The notes beneath the pieces are model-generated. The model was not told the origin of the DNA. It searched no databases and worked only from the letters and a program-made list of their open reading frames with translations. Shown here piece by piece: positions 33,177 to 40,919 of a stretch of 64,000 nt of DNA; within the stretch, counting starts at the first letter, position 1; each line of letters starts with the position of its first letter. This stretch comes from Leifsonia sp. EB41. Its GTDB lineage: Bacteria; Actinomycetota; Actinomycetes; Actinomycetales; Microbacteriaceae. The stretch is from NCBI RefSeq assembly GCF_041262565.1, contig NZ_JBGCCJ010000001.1:2976001-3040000 (forward strand). Direction: 5' to 3'. Both the position numbers and the translations under genes were made by a program.

Positions 33177-34010
33177 ATGACCAGCGCGAAAGCGGAGGGC
33201 GCCGAGGCGGGCAAGGCGGACGTGCGCAAGGCGGTCCGCGTCGCCGGCGACAGCAAACTGCTCGAGATCCCCGCTCGGGTCGGGTTCGCCGCGAGCGGGG
33301 TGATCCAGGTCCTCCTGGGGGGCCTGGCGATCCAGTTCGGGGCGACGCACGTCGGCGAGGCCGACCAGACCGGCGCTCTCGAAGAGGTGACCAAGGTCCC
33401 GGGCGGGTTCATCGTCCTGTGGGTCGCCGCGATCGGCCTGTTCGCGCTCGCGCTCTGGCTGTTGACGGAGGCGATCCTGGTCAGGGGCGGCTCGGGCTCC
33501 GCCTGGGCGCGGCGGCTGCAGCACCTGAGCAAAGCGGTGGCCTACGCCGTGTTCGGCTTCACGGCCGTGGCGTTCGCCCAAGGGCATCCGACCCACGCGA
33601 GCGACACGACACGTCAGCTCAGCACGGGGATCCTGTCGACCCCCGGCGGCCAGCTGTTGCTCGGCGTGGCGGGACTGGTGGTCTGCGGGGTCGGCGTCTA
33701 CTTCGTCGTGAAGGGCGTCCGGCGTCGTTTCCGCCGTGACATCCAGGTGCCGTCCGGGACGGCGGGACGCGGTGTCACGATCCTCGGGGTGGTCGGCTAC
33801 CTCGCGAAAGGCATCGTAGTAGGGGCGGCCGGCGCAGCCTTCATCCTCGCCGCGATCCGCGTCCAGCCCGCGAACGCGACCGGGCTCACGGGCGGACTCG
33901 ACACGCTGGTGCAGCTTCCGTTCGGAGGGCTCCTCATCGTGGTGCTGGGAGTGGGGCTGATCGCGTCCGGGGTGTACAACGTCGCGCGGGCGTGGCTGGC
34001 GCGGTTCTGA
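33177..34010 (+). CDS. DUF1206 integral membrane protein
   Basis: The 277-residue protein consists of three similar two-helix units, each starting with a polar-aromatic stretch (ARVGFAASGVIQVLLGG, SKAVAYAVFGFTAVAF, GVVGYLAKGIVVGAAG), the pattern of the DUF1206 family. The function is unknown. The N-terminal 30 residues are charged and cytoplasmic. ATG 33177 is chosen for the GAAAGAGG site in front; a start 13 codons earlier is possible but lacks one. It is monocistronic; the next gene has its own promoter. Confidence 0.85.
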   Translation: MTSAKAEGAEAGKADVRKAVRVAGDSKLLEIPARVGFAASGVIQVLLGGLAIQFGATHVGEADQTGALEEVTKVPGGFIVLWVAAIGLFALALWLLTEAILVRGGSGSAWARRLQHLSKAVAYAVFGFTAVAFAQGHPTHASDTTRQLSTGILSTPGGQLLLGVAGLVVCGVGVYFVVKGVRRRFRRDIQVPSGTAGRGVTILGVVGYLAKGIVVGAAGAAFILAAIRVQPANATGLTGGLDTLVQLPFGGLLIVVLGVGLIASGVYNVARAWLARF

Positions 34011-34024
34011 CCGTCCCGGCCGTG

Positions 34025-34054
34025 TTGTGCGCTCCACCGCCCGGCAACTATTCT
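34025..34054 (+). promoter_or_regulatory. promoter of the RsbQ-like/GGDEF operon
   Basis: TTGTGC (34025-34030) and TATTCT (34049-34054) are separated by 18 bp, and the first start codon follows 62 bp later. GGGAG lies 8 bp before that ATG. Confidence 0.55.
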
Positions 34055-34116
34055 GAGCAGGCCGGGCGTCCGACGCGTGATCGACGCAGCCCCCGAGCGC
34101 AGAGCCGGGAGCCAGC

Positions 34117-34935
34117 ATGACAGTCGTGTCCGATCGCGAGGCCGATGCGCGGCGTCGGAACAACGTCGTCGTGTCGGGTTCGGCGGGAGCCCGGCCGATG
34201 CTCTTCTCGCACGGCTTCGGCTGCAGCCAGGAGATGTGGCGTGCCGTCGCGGCGGACTTCGAGAAGGACCACGAGGTGGTGCTCTTCGACCTCGTCGGTG
34301 CGGGCGACTCCGATCGCGCCGCCTACCAGCGCGCGAAGTACGACTCGCTCAACGGCTACGCCGACGACGTGGTCGAGCTCGTGGAGGCGCTCGACCTCCA
34401 CGACGTGGTCTTCGTGGGCCATTCGGTGAGCGCGATGATCGGCGTGCTCGCGGCCGTCCGGGCGCCGGAGCGGTTCGGCGCGCTCGTGCTCGTCGGCCCG
34501 TCGCCGCGCTACCTCGACGACGACGGCTACGTCGGCGGCTTCTCCACGGCCGACATCGACACCATGCTCGACACCCTCGACCTCAACTATCTGGGCTGGT
34601 CGGAGGCGATGGCGCCGGTGATCGCGGGCAACGCCGACCGGCCGGAGGTCGGCCGCGAGCTGACGGAGAGCTTCTGCCGGGTCGATCCGGCCATCGCGCG
34701 CCATTTCGCGCGCGTCACGTTCCTCTCGGACAACCGGAGCGACCTCCCGCACGTCACGACGCCGACCCTGGTGCTCCAGTGCACCGACGATCCGATCGCG
34801 CCGTTGCCGGTGGGGTCGTACGTCCACGAGCAGATCGCCGGCAGCGAGTTCGTGGTGCTGACGGCCACCGGCCACTGCCCCAACCTCTCCGATCCCGAGC
34901 AGGTCTCGGAGGCGATCCGGGCCTACCTCCGATGA
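34117..34935 (+). CDS. RsbQ-like alpha/beta hydrolase
   Basis: The 272-residue protein closely follows Bacillus RsbQ in order and wording of its motifs: SHGFGCSQEMW (oxyanion loop, about residue 31), GHSVSAMIGVLAAVRAPE with the nucleophile serine (about 106), LVGPSPRYLDDDGYVGGF, NADRPEVGRELTESFC, VLQCTDDPIAP with the acid (about 228) and ATGHCPNLSDPE with the histidine (about 256). RsbQ works with the PAS-domain phosphatase RsbP in energy-stress signalling and is the bacterial relative of karrikin and strigolactone receptors. Here its stop overlaps a PAS-GAF-GGDEF gene (ATGA), so its partner is probably that protein. Confidence 0.92.
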   Translation: MTVVSDREADARRRNNVVVSGSAGARPMLFSHGFGCSQEMWRAVAADFEKDHEVVLFDLVGAGDSDRAAYQRAKYDSLNGYADDVVELVEALDLHDVVFVGHSVSAMIGVLAAVRAPERFGALVLVGPSPRYLDDDGYVGGFSTADIDTMLDTLDLNYLGWSEAMAPVIAGNADRPEVGRELTESFCRVDPAIARHFARVTFLSDNRSDLPHVTTPTLVLQCTDDPIAPLPVGSYVHEQIAGSEFVVLTATGHCPNLSDPEQVSEAIRAYLR

Positions 34936-36362
34936 CGGAGCCCGGACACTTCGACGAGGCCGCGGGCGATTCGTCACTGGTCGACCTGTACGAGAACGCA
35001 CCGTGCGGCCTCCTCTCGGCACGTGCGGACGGGATCGTCCTCCGCGTGAACGAGACCTTCCTCCGGATGACGGGCCACACCGGCGACCGCGTGGTCGGCC
35101 GTCCGCTCGTCGACCTGCTGGACTCGGCAGGCCGCCTCTTCTACGAGACGCGACTCCTGCCCGTCGTCCTGCTCAACGATGAGGCGCGGGAGGTGCAGCT
35201 CGCGATCATCGGAGCGGACGGGAGCGCGTCGCCAGCGCTCGTCAACGCCGTCGCGGTCCGGGACGACGACGGCGGGCTCCGCTTCGTGCGGTTCGCGATC
35301 TTCGGCGCGACGGGGCGCCGGAGCTACGAGCTCCAGCTTCTGGCCGCCCGCCGGGCGGCCGAGGAGTCGGAGGCGAGGGTGCGGGTCCTCCAGGGCGCCG
35401 CCGCGACGTTCAGCCGGCTCGACACCGAGGCGCACGTGAACGAGGTGATCGCCGCCATCTTCCAGGCGGCGTTCGACGCGTCCGATGTCGTCGTCCTCGC
35501 CGTGGACCGTCGCGGCTCGCTGGAGCTCACCTCCGGGCCGACACCACTCGACCCGTACCTCGGCGACTCCCCGGAGCGGCCGATCGCGCACGCCGCCGCC
35601 CGCGGCGAGAACGTGACCGTCTCGAGCCCGTCCGAGGCCGATGCCCGGTTCCCGGGGTCGGCCGCCGCCATGCGCGCGGCGCGGTTCGGCGCCCTCACGG
35701 CGACACCCATGATCCACGACGGCGCCGTGCTGGGCGTCATCTCCTGTCTCTTCCGCCGCGAGCGCGAGTTCGACGAGCGGACCGTCGAACTCCAGGCGGC
35801 TCTGGCCCGTCAGGCCGCGCAGGTGCTGGTGCGGCTCCGGCTGCAGCGACAGCTCGAGGCGCTCGCGCTGCGCGACCAGCTCACCGGCCTCGGCAATCGC
35901 GTGATGATCGAGGGCGCCATCCAGCAGGCCCTGCACGGCTCCGGGGAGATCCGTCGGCCCGTCGCTCTGATCTTCGTCGACCTCGACGGCTTCAAGGTCA
36001 TCAACGACGAGCTCGGGCACGGCATCGGCGACGACGTCCTCAAAGAGATCACCCGCCGGATGAGCGCGGCGGTCCGTCACGAGGACACGGTCGGCCGTCT
36101 CGGCGGCGACGAGTTCCTCATCGTGTGCGAGGACACCGACGGCGACGACGCGCGTGCGATCGCGGAGCGCGTCTGCGACGTCATCCGCAAGCCTCTCCCG
36201 GGCGCCGAGGCCTATCCCGTGACCGCGAGCATCGGAATCGCGGTGAAGGCGGCCGACCGCGACAGCTCGGTCAGCGTCACGACGATGATCGACCTCGCGG
36301 ACCAGGCGATGTACGCGTCGAAGCAGGCCGGGAAGGACCGGATCACGGTCGTGCTCGCGTAG
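34932..36362 (+). CDS. PAS-GAF-GGDEF diguanylate cyclase coupled to RsbQ-like hydrolase
   Basis: The 476-residue protein starts with a PAS domain of the RsbP kind (NAPCGLLSARADGIVLRVNE, then FLRMTGHTGDRVVGRPLVDLL, then RLFYETRLLPVVL), followed by a linking helix (YELQLLAARRAAEESEARV), a GAF domain (about residues 150-300) and a GGDEF domain. GGDEF is intact at about residue 390, with RHED five residues before it as an I-site. It should make cyclic di-GMP. In Bacillus the same type of PAS is fused to a PP2C phosphatase; here the output is a second messenger. It is cytoplasmic. Confidence 0.92.
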   Translation: MTEPGHFDEAAGDSSLVDLYENAPCGLLSARADGIVLRVNETFLRMTGHTGDRVVGRPLVDLLDSAGRLFYETRLLPVVLLNDEAREVQLAIIGADGSASPALVNAVAVRDDDGGLRFVRFAIFGATGRRSYELQLLAARRAAEESEARVRVLQGAAATFSRLDTEAHVNEVIAAIFQAAFDASDVVVLAVDRRGSLELTSGPTPLDPYLGDSPERPIAHAAARGENVTVSSPSEADARFPGSAAAMRAARFGALTATPMIHDGAVLGVISCLFRREREFDERTVELQAALARQAAQVLVRLRLQRQLEALALRDQLTGLGNRVMIEGAIQQALHGSGEIRRPVALIFVDLDGFKVINDELGHGIGDDVLKEITRRMSAAVRHEDTVGRLGGDEFLIVCEDTDGDDARAIAERVCDVIRKPLPGAEAYPVTASIGIAVKAADRDSSVSVTTMIDLADQAMYASKQAGKDRITVVLA

Positions 36363-36372
36363 GGCTCGCGAC

Positions 36373-37098
36373 CTACCCCGCCGTCAGCAGGGAGCCCCCG
36401 TCGACGGCGAGGGTGGTCCCGGTGACATAGCCGTTCGTCATCAGGTAGAGGTGCGCCTGGGCGATCTGCTCCGGCTCTCCGATCGCTCCGACGAGCGTCC
36501 CCTGGGCGAGGCGGGCGAAGACGGCGTCCCGCTGCGGGGCGGGCACGCGGTCCCACATCGGGGTCCTGACGGCGCCGGCACGGACGGCGTTGACCCGGAT
36601 CGGGGCGAGCTCGACCGCCAGCCCGCGCACCAGGGCCTCGGCTGCGCCCGCGCCCGCCGCGGCGATTACCGCACCGGGCATCGGACGCTGCCCCACGGTG
36701 CCGGTCGTGAGCGAGATCGAGCCTGTCGGTCGCAGGCGGCCGATCGCGTGCTTGATGACGGTGACGGCGCCCCAGAACCGGACGTCGAGGGCCGCGCGGG
36801 CAGCCTCCAGGTCGAGTTCCGCGAGCGGACGGGGAGTGAAGTCGTCGCCGGCGGTGAAGACGAGGTGATCCAGGGCCTCGAATCGGTCGAGGACCGTCGC
36901 GACCTGGGACTCGTCCCGCACGTCCAGCACCGCGCCTGCGCAGCCGTCGGGCAGGTCGCGGAGTGCCGCGTCGATGTGGGCCTGACTGCTCGACGCGATC
37001 GTGACGTGCGCGCCGTCGAGGGCTGCCGCCCGCGCCGTCGCGAGCCCCATGCCGGAGCTGCCTCCGACGACGATGACCTGCTGTCCTGCCATGTTCAT
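36373..37098 (-). CDS. atypical SDR-family protein lacking Tyr-x3-Lys
   Basis: The 241-residue protein has the SDR fold with the nucleotide loop GGSSGMG (residues 12-18), LDVRDES, and the C-terminal block PIRVNAVRAGAVRTPMW and TLAVDGGSLL. At the place of the catalytic Tyr-x3-Lys (about 143-152) the sequence reads AVIAAAGAGAAE, so both residues are missing, while SISLTTG keeps a serine/threonine patch. Such forms are known as a divergent SDR group and may bind NAD(P) without classical catalysis. It is divergent from a TetR gene with two operators between them, so it is probably a target of that repressor. Confidence 0.85.
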   Translation of the reverse strand: MNMAGQQVIVVGGSSGMGLATARAAALDGAHVTIASSSQAHIDAALRDLPDGCAGAVLDVRDESQVATVLDRFEALDHLVFTAGDDFTPRPLAELDLEAARAALDVRFWGAVTVIKHAIGRLRPTGSISLTTGTVGQRPMPGAVIAAAGAGAAEALVRGLAVELAPIRVNAVRAGAVRTPMWDRVPAPQRDAVFARLAQGTLVGAIGEPEQIAQAHLYLMTNGYVTGTTLAVDGGSLLTAG

Positions 37099-37116
37099 GA
37101 TGCCTCCGACCGAGTG

Positions 37117-37133
37117 ATGTCTCTGTGTGACAT
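37117..37133. promoter_or_regulatory. TetR operator 1
   Basis: ATGTC-N7-GACAT dyad, 18 bp upstream of the SDR start codon and shared in form with operator 2. It should control the SDR gene. Confidence 0.8.
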
Positions 37134-37149
37134 GAGAGTAGCATCGATG

Positions 37150-37166
37150 ATGTCTCAGTGCGACAT
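37150..37166. promoter_or_regulatory. TetR operator 2
   Basis: ATGTC-N7-GACAT dyad, 33 bp centre to centre from operator 1. It covers the -35 to spacer region of the TetR promoter, so binding should give autorepression. Confidence 0.8.
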
Positions 37167-37172
37167 ACCCGC

Positions 37173-37178
37173 TAGAAT
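37173..37178 (+). promoter_or_regulatory. -10 box of the TetR gene, leaderless
   Basis: TAGAAT ends 6 bp before the ATG at 37185, and there is no ribosome site. The message should start at or next to the A of the ATG. Confidence 0.65.
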
Positions 37179-37184
37179 CGGCCC

Positions 37185-37787
37185 ATGAGCAGATGGGAGC
37201 CCGGGGGCGAGGAGCGGCTGCGCGCCGCCGCGATCGAGCTGTTCCTCGAGTTCGGCTACGAGAACGTCACGGTCGCGCAGATCGCGGACCGCGCCGGGCT
37301 GACGCGGCGCACGTTCTCGCGCTACTTCGCCGACAAGCGCGACGTGCTCTTCGCCGGCTCCGAACGGCTGCCGGACGCGCTGGCGGAGGCGCTGCGCAGG
37401 ATGGACCCCTCTGTCGCGCCCTACCCGGCCATGCTCCAGGCTCTCGTCGACGTCGGCGGCGTGCTCGGCGAACGAGTCGCCGAGCACGCCGCAGAGCGCC
37501 GCGAGATCATCGCCGGCAGCCCCGAGCTGCAGGAGCGCGGCCAAGCGAAGTTCGCCGCCGCGGCCGCCGCCCTCGCGACCGCTCTGCGGGAGCGGGGCGC
37601 CGAACCATCAGCGGCCCAGCTCTTCGCGGACGTCGGGATCGCGATCTTCCGCAGAGGGTTCGAGCAGTGGACCGAGAACGGGCGAGAGGCGGACCTGGCC
37701 TCGTGCATCCGGGACGCGGCGGGTCAGCTCGCCGAAGCGGCAGCCGGCGCGGCCTACCCGCCCAGCGCCGCCAGCAGCCCCGCGTAG
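37185..37787 (+). CDS. TetR-family repressor
   Basis: The 200-residue protein has the TetR helix-turn-helix LRAAAIELFLEFGYENVTVAQIADRAGLTRRTFSRYFADKRDVLF in residues 11-54. The alanine-rich C-terminal part is an all-helical ligand domain. It is divergent from the SDR gene and two matching operators lie in the 86-bp gap, so it most likely represses both genes. Its last 34 bp overlap, tail to tail, the gene for a zinc anti-sigma-like protein, and the last residues (YPPSAASSPA) are encoded within that overlap. Confidence 0.92.
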   Translation: MSRWEPGGEERLRAAAIELFLEFGYENVTVAQIADRAGLTRRTFSRYFADKRDVLFAGSERLPDALAEALRRMDPSVAPYPAMLQALVDVGGVLGERVAEHAAERREIIAGSPELQERGQAKFAAAAAALATALRERGAEPSAAQLFADVGIAIFRRGFEQWTENGREADLASCIRDAAGQLAEAAAGAAYPPSAASSPA

Positions 37788-37966
37788 TCGTCCCCGCACG
37801 CCGCGCACCGCTTCAGGTGCAGGGCGACCCCCGGATACCGCGCCGCGGCGTCCCGCCCCGACAGCACGAGCTCGGCGTAGACGTGCATGAGCGACATCGT
37901 CTCCGCGCAGCCCGCATCCCGCGGGCCGGTCTCGAGGAAGTCCCCCATCCGGGATCGTGCGCTCAT
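37754..37966 (-). CDS. small zinc-binding anti-sigma-like protein
   Basis: The 70-residue protein has the motif HLKRCAACGDDY (about residues 50-61) preceded by a helix with HVYAELVL, the H-x3-C-x2-C pattern of zinc-binding anti-sigma domains. There is no membrane helix, so it would be a soluble anti-sigma factor. GAGGAGG precedes the ATG, which overlaps the sigma factor stop (ATGA). It most likely binds and holds the sigma factor encoded just upstream and may release it on oxidation or loss of zinc. Its 3' end overlaps the TetR gene on the other strand. Confidence 0.82.
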   Translation of the reverse strand: MSARSRMGDFLETGPRDAGCAETMSLMHVYAELVLSGRDAAARYPGVALHLKRCAACGDDYAGLLAALGG

Positions 37967-38622
37967 GTCACCTCCTCGCCCTCGTCGTCCAGATAGTGAT
38001 TAGTGACAAGGTAGCGCCGCAACTTCCTTCTCGCGTCGAAGAGAACCTTGTAGAGCGCCCCACGGGTGGTCCTGCGCGCGACCGCGAGCGCCTCCAGCGG
38101 GACGCCCTCCACCACGACGGCGAGCAGCACCTCGCGCTGCTTGCGCGTGAGCACGGTGTCGATGGCGTGCCGCAGCGCCGCCAGCAGCTCTGCCGCCATC
38201 CCGGCCTCCTCCGGCGAGATGCCGAGCCGGTCGGGGAGGCGGTCCCAGCCGGTCGCGTCGAGGGAGAGCGTGCGGCGCTGCCAGTAGTGCCGGCCGACCT
38301 TGGTCGAGACCTCGAAGATCGCGAAGGTGTACGCCCAGGTCGTGAAGCGGCTCTCGCCGCGGAACTCGTGCAGGCGGCGCAGGACACCGATCACGGCGTC
38401 GGCGGCAGCCTGGTGGGCGATGTCGTCCAGCTCGGGTCCGGCGAACGGCAGCGACCCGGACCGGCGGCGGACCTCCCCGCGCGCCACGCGCAGGAGCAGC
38501 TCGTAGAGCCGGGCCTCGGCCGTGCGCTGGACGGCGCCGCCGGCGGTCAGGGTCCGGCGCCACTCGTCCGTCTCGGCGCGGTCGTCGTCGGTGGCGCGCC
38601 ACTGCTCCGCGTCGACACCCAT
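37963..38622 (-). CDS. ECF-type RNA polymerase sigma factor
   Basis: The 219-residue protein has sigma region 2 (about residues 57-110, DDIAHQAAADAVIGVLRRLHEFRGESRFTTWAY in part, then VGRHYWQRR) and region 4 (about 150-205, LTRKQREVLLAVVVEGVPLEALA and TTRGALYKVLFDARRKLRRYL). ATG 38622 is chosen because TACGAT ends 6 bp upstream of it on the minus strand, which would make the mRNA leaderless; the longer open frame has no such feature. It is coupled to a zinc anti-sigma gene. A CGCGAA-GTT-TTCGCG dyad lies just upstream of the -10. Target genes are unknown; the divergent secreted protein is one candidate. Confidence 0.88.
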   Translation of the reverse strand: MGVDAEQWRATDDDRAETDEWRRTLTAGGAVQRTAEARLYELLLRVARGEVRRRSGSLPFAGPELDDIAHQAAADAVIGVLRRLHEFRGESRFTTWAYTFAIFEVSTKVGRHYWQRRTLSLDATGWDRLPDRLGISPEEAGMAAELLAALRHAIDTVLTRKQREVLLAVVVEGVPLEALAVARRTTRGALYKVLFDARRKLRRYLVTNHYLDDEGEEVT

Positions 38623-38742
38623 GGGTCGATCGTAGGGCCTCGCGAAAACTTCGCGCCGGGCAGGTAAGCATCCGGCTGCGCACGACACTCACCCCTCGAA
38701 CGCGCCGTGCCCGGCGCCGAACGGATGGATCGAAGGAGAATC

Positions 38743-39891
38743 ATGAGAACACCACTTCGTCTCGCCCTCGCGTCGGCGGTCGCCGTCGCCGCGACCGCCC
38801 TCTTCGCGGGGCCCGCCCTCGCCGCACCCGCGTCGGCCGACAGTGCGCCGGACTCCGCCGCGCACAGCGGGTCGGCCGTGTTCGTCCAGACGGACGGCCT
38901 CGCCGGCAACGCCGTGGTCGCCTACGACCGGGCGGGGGACGGCTCGCTCCACCAGGCCGGCACCTACCCGACCGGCGGCCTGGGCGGTGCGCTGGCCGGC
39001 TCGGTCGTGGACCACCTCGCGTCGCAGGGGTCGCTCGTCCTCGACCGCGGCCTCCTCTACGCGGTGAACGCGGGCAGCAACACGGTGACGGTCTTCGCGG
39101 TCCACGGCGACCAGCTCGTCCGGCGGGAGGTCATCGGCTCCGGCGGCACCTTCCCGGTCAGCGTGACCGCGCACGGCGGCCTCGTCTACGTGCTGAACGC
39201 GCGCGCGGGAGGGTCGGTGCAGGGCTTCGTCCGCGTGGCCGACTTCCTGGTCCGCATCCCGGTCTGGAACCGCCCGCTCGGGCTCGACCCGACGCTTACG
39301 CCGGAGTTCACGCACACCCCGGGCCAGGTCGCGTTCACGCCGGACGGCTCGAAGGTGGTCGTCACCACCAAGGGCAACAGCAGCGCCATCGACGTGTTCG
39401 GCGTCGACCGGCTGGGCGGCCTCTCCGCGCACCTGGTGACGAACGTCGAACCGAACGCGGTGCCGTTCGCCGTGTCGTTCGACGCGGGAGGCAACCTGGT
39501 GGTGACCGAGGCGAACACGAACGCCGTCGCCACCTTCGCCATCGCCCCGAGCGGCGCCGTCACCCCGATCGCGAACGCTGCGACCGGTCAGGCCGCGACG
39601 TGCTGGATCGTCCGCGACGGCTCGGCGTTCTACGCCTCCAACGCCGCAAGCGCCACGCTCTCCGGCTACCTCGACGCGGGAGCGGGCGGCCTGACGGCGC
39701 TCGGGAACACCGCGACCGGCGCGGGGACGGTCGACGCGACCGTGACCGCGGACGGCCGGTACCTCTACGTGCAGACCGGCGCGGCCGGAGTGGTCGACGG
39801 GTTCCGGGTCAACCCGGGCGGCGGCCTGACGAGCGTCGGGTCGGTCGTCGTCCCCGGCGCCGTGGGCGGGGAAGGGATCGCCGCGGAGTGA
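38743..39891 (+). CDS. secreted beta-propeller (lactonase-like) protein
   Basis: The 382-residue protein has a signal peptide with basic RTPLRLALASAVAVAATALFA and a probable cleavage site after ALA near residue 27. The mature part is a seven-bladed propeller: repeated blocks such as VFVQTDGLAGNAVVAYDR, LLYAVNAGSNTVTVFAV, VYVLNARAGGSVQGF, VVTTKGNSSAIDVFGVD, FYASNAASATLSGYL and YLYVQTGAAGVVDGF. The family includes 6-phosphogluconolactonase-like and YVTN proteins, but a secreted member more likely binds or cleaves an outer substrate. AAGGAGA precedes the ATG. It is divergent from the ECF sigma gene. Confidence 0.85.
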   Translation: MRTPLRLALASAVAVAATALFAGPALAAPASADSAPDSAAHSGSAVFVQTDGLAGNAVVAYDRAGDGSLHQAGTYPTGGLGGALAGSVVDHLASQGSLVLDRGLLYAVNAGSNTVTVFAVHGDQLVRREVIGSGGTFPVSVTAHGGLVYVLNARAGGSVQGFVRVADFLVRIPVWNRPLGLDPTLTPEFTHTPGQVAFTPDGSKVVVTTKGNSSAIDVFGVDRLGGLSAHLVTNVEPNAVPFAVSFDAGGNLVVTEANTNAVATFAIAPSGAVTPIANAATGQAATCWIVRDGSAFYASNAASATLSGYLDAGAGGLTALGNTATGAGTVDATVTADGRYLYVQTGAAGVVDGFRVNPGGGLTSVGSVVVPGAVGGEGIAAE

Positions 39892-39924
39892 CGGCCTCCT
39901 GACCGACGCCGCTGCTGTCGCGTG

Positions 39925-40812
39925 CTACGTGCGCGGCAGCAGCGGCGTCAGCATCTCCAGGACGAGCTGGGCGGAGGTGTTGAAGCGGTCGGTCGGGTCG
40001 TGCTCGAGCTCGCTGAGCTGGAGGCCGATCACGCGCTCGGCGGCGAGGGTGCGGGCCGTCGCCACGACGGCGTCGATGGTCAGGCCGTTCGCGACCTGGA
40101 AGTCGGTGAGGACGATCCCGGGCTGCAGGACGTCGGCGGAGAAGTGCACGAACACCTCGCGGCCGGCGATCGTCTCCGCCAGCTCCTCCTGCATCCGCGG
40201 GCCGGTCGGGATGTTGCGGATCGGGGAGTTGGCGATGACGTGCCGCTCGGCCTGGTCGAGGTCGCGCGCGCCGACCAGCACCACGTTCGAGAGGGCGACG
40301 TCGCCGCCGTGCCCGGTCTTCCACAGTCCGGTCGCGCCGCCGAGCGCCATCCCGCTGAGGTCGCCGGTACGGGTGGTCGCAGGCGTGTGCAGGCAGGGGT
40401 GAGCGCCCATCCACACGATCGCGGCGTCCGGATGGGCCCGGGCGACGGCCGGGAGGGTGGCGAGGGCGGCCGCGTTCCTGGTCAGGCAGAAGGCGCTGAA
40501 CGACGCGGACCGCAGGGAGTGCTCCGTCGTGTCCGCCAGCGCGTCCAGCTCCGCACTGGCCTCGTGGAGGGCGGCCCGCCAGCCGAGGCTCTGCGCATGC
40601 GTGGTGCCTTCGCCGATCACGCCCACCGTGGCCTCCAGCCGCCGGCCCAGCGCCTTCGCGAGGTCGATGGTGGCCCGCCGTGCGCGGTCGTTGTGGCCGG
40701 AGACGGCGTCCACGAACGCGGTGACGGTCGGTCGGGCGGCGTTCGCCCGGCCGGACTCGGGCGTCGCCTCTGCGAGAGGGTTCGCCGGATCATTGTCGAC
40801 CACGGTGCTCAT
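39925..40812 (-). CDS. ureohydrolase (arginase/agmatinase) family protein without metal ligands
   Basis: The 295-residue protein aligns in outline with arginases: AIVWMGAHPCLHTPATTRTGDLSG (in part, 131-154) corresponds to the W-x-D-A-H-x-D-x-N-T motif, VLVGARDLDQAE (179-190) to the family's G-x-R strand, VHFSADVLQPG (222-232) to the S-x-D-x-D-x-x-D-P motif, and the C-terminal GLQLSELEHD to the last strand. But the aspartates are changed: G136 and C140 instead of D-A-H-x-D, S225 and Q230 around the one kept D227, and no GGDHS loop. It can hardly hold two manganese ions, so it is probably a pseudoenzyme or has another activity. It has a LacI-type operator upstream. Confidence 0.8.
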   Translation of the reverse strand: MSTVVDNDPANPLAEATPESGRANAARPTVTAFVDAVSGHNDRARRATIDLAKALGRRLEATVGVIGEGTTHAQSLGWRAALHEASAELDALADTTEHSLRSASFSAFCLTRNAAALATLPAVARAHPDAAIVWMGAHPCLHTPATTRTGDLSGMALGGATGLWKTGHGGDVALSNVVLVGARDLDQAERHVIANSPIRNIPTGPRMQEELAETIAGREVFVHFSADVLQPGIVLTDFQVANGLTIDAVVATARTLAAERVIGLQLSELEHDPTDRFNTSAQLVLEMLTPLLPRT

Positions 40813-40863
40813 TTGTCCAGACGCCCTTCGGGTGAAGCGTGTGAGTGCGGGTGAGGACACGAT

Positions 40864-40880
40864 AGCAACTAATAGTTGCT
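40864..40880. promoter_or_regulatory. inverted repeat upstream of the ureohydrolase-like gene
   Basis: AGCAACT-AAT-AGTTGCT is a perfect 7-bp dyad 52 bp upstream of the start codon, in the gap after the LacI gene. It shares the GCAAC core with the other sites of this region, so a neighbouring LacI protein may bind it. Confidence 0.7.
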
Positions 40881-40919
40881 CCCGAGCAAGCACATCTGGA
40901 CTGAGTCGGAAAATTCCTC

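Noticed and set aside
36373-37098. SDR gene as a pseudogene because of the missing Tyr-Lys
   Set aside because: The frame is intact, start, ribosome site and operators are in order, and related SDRs without these residues are known.
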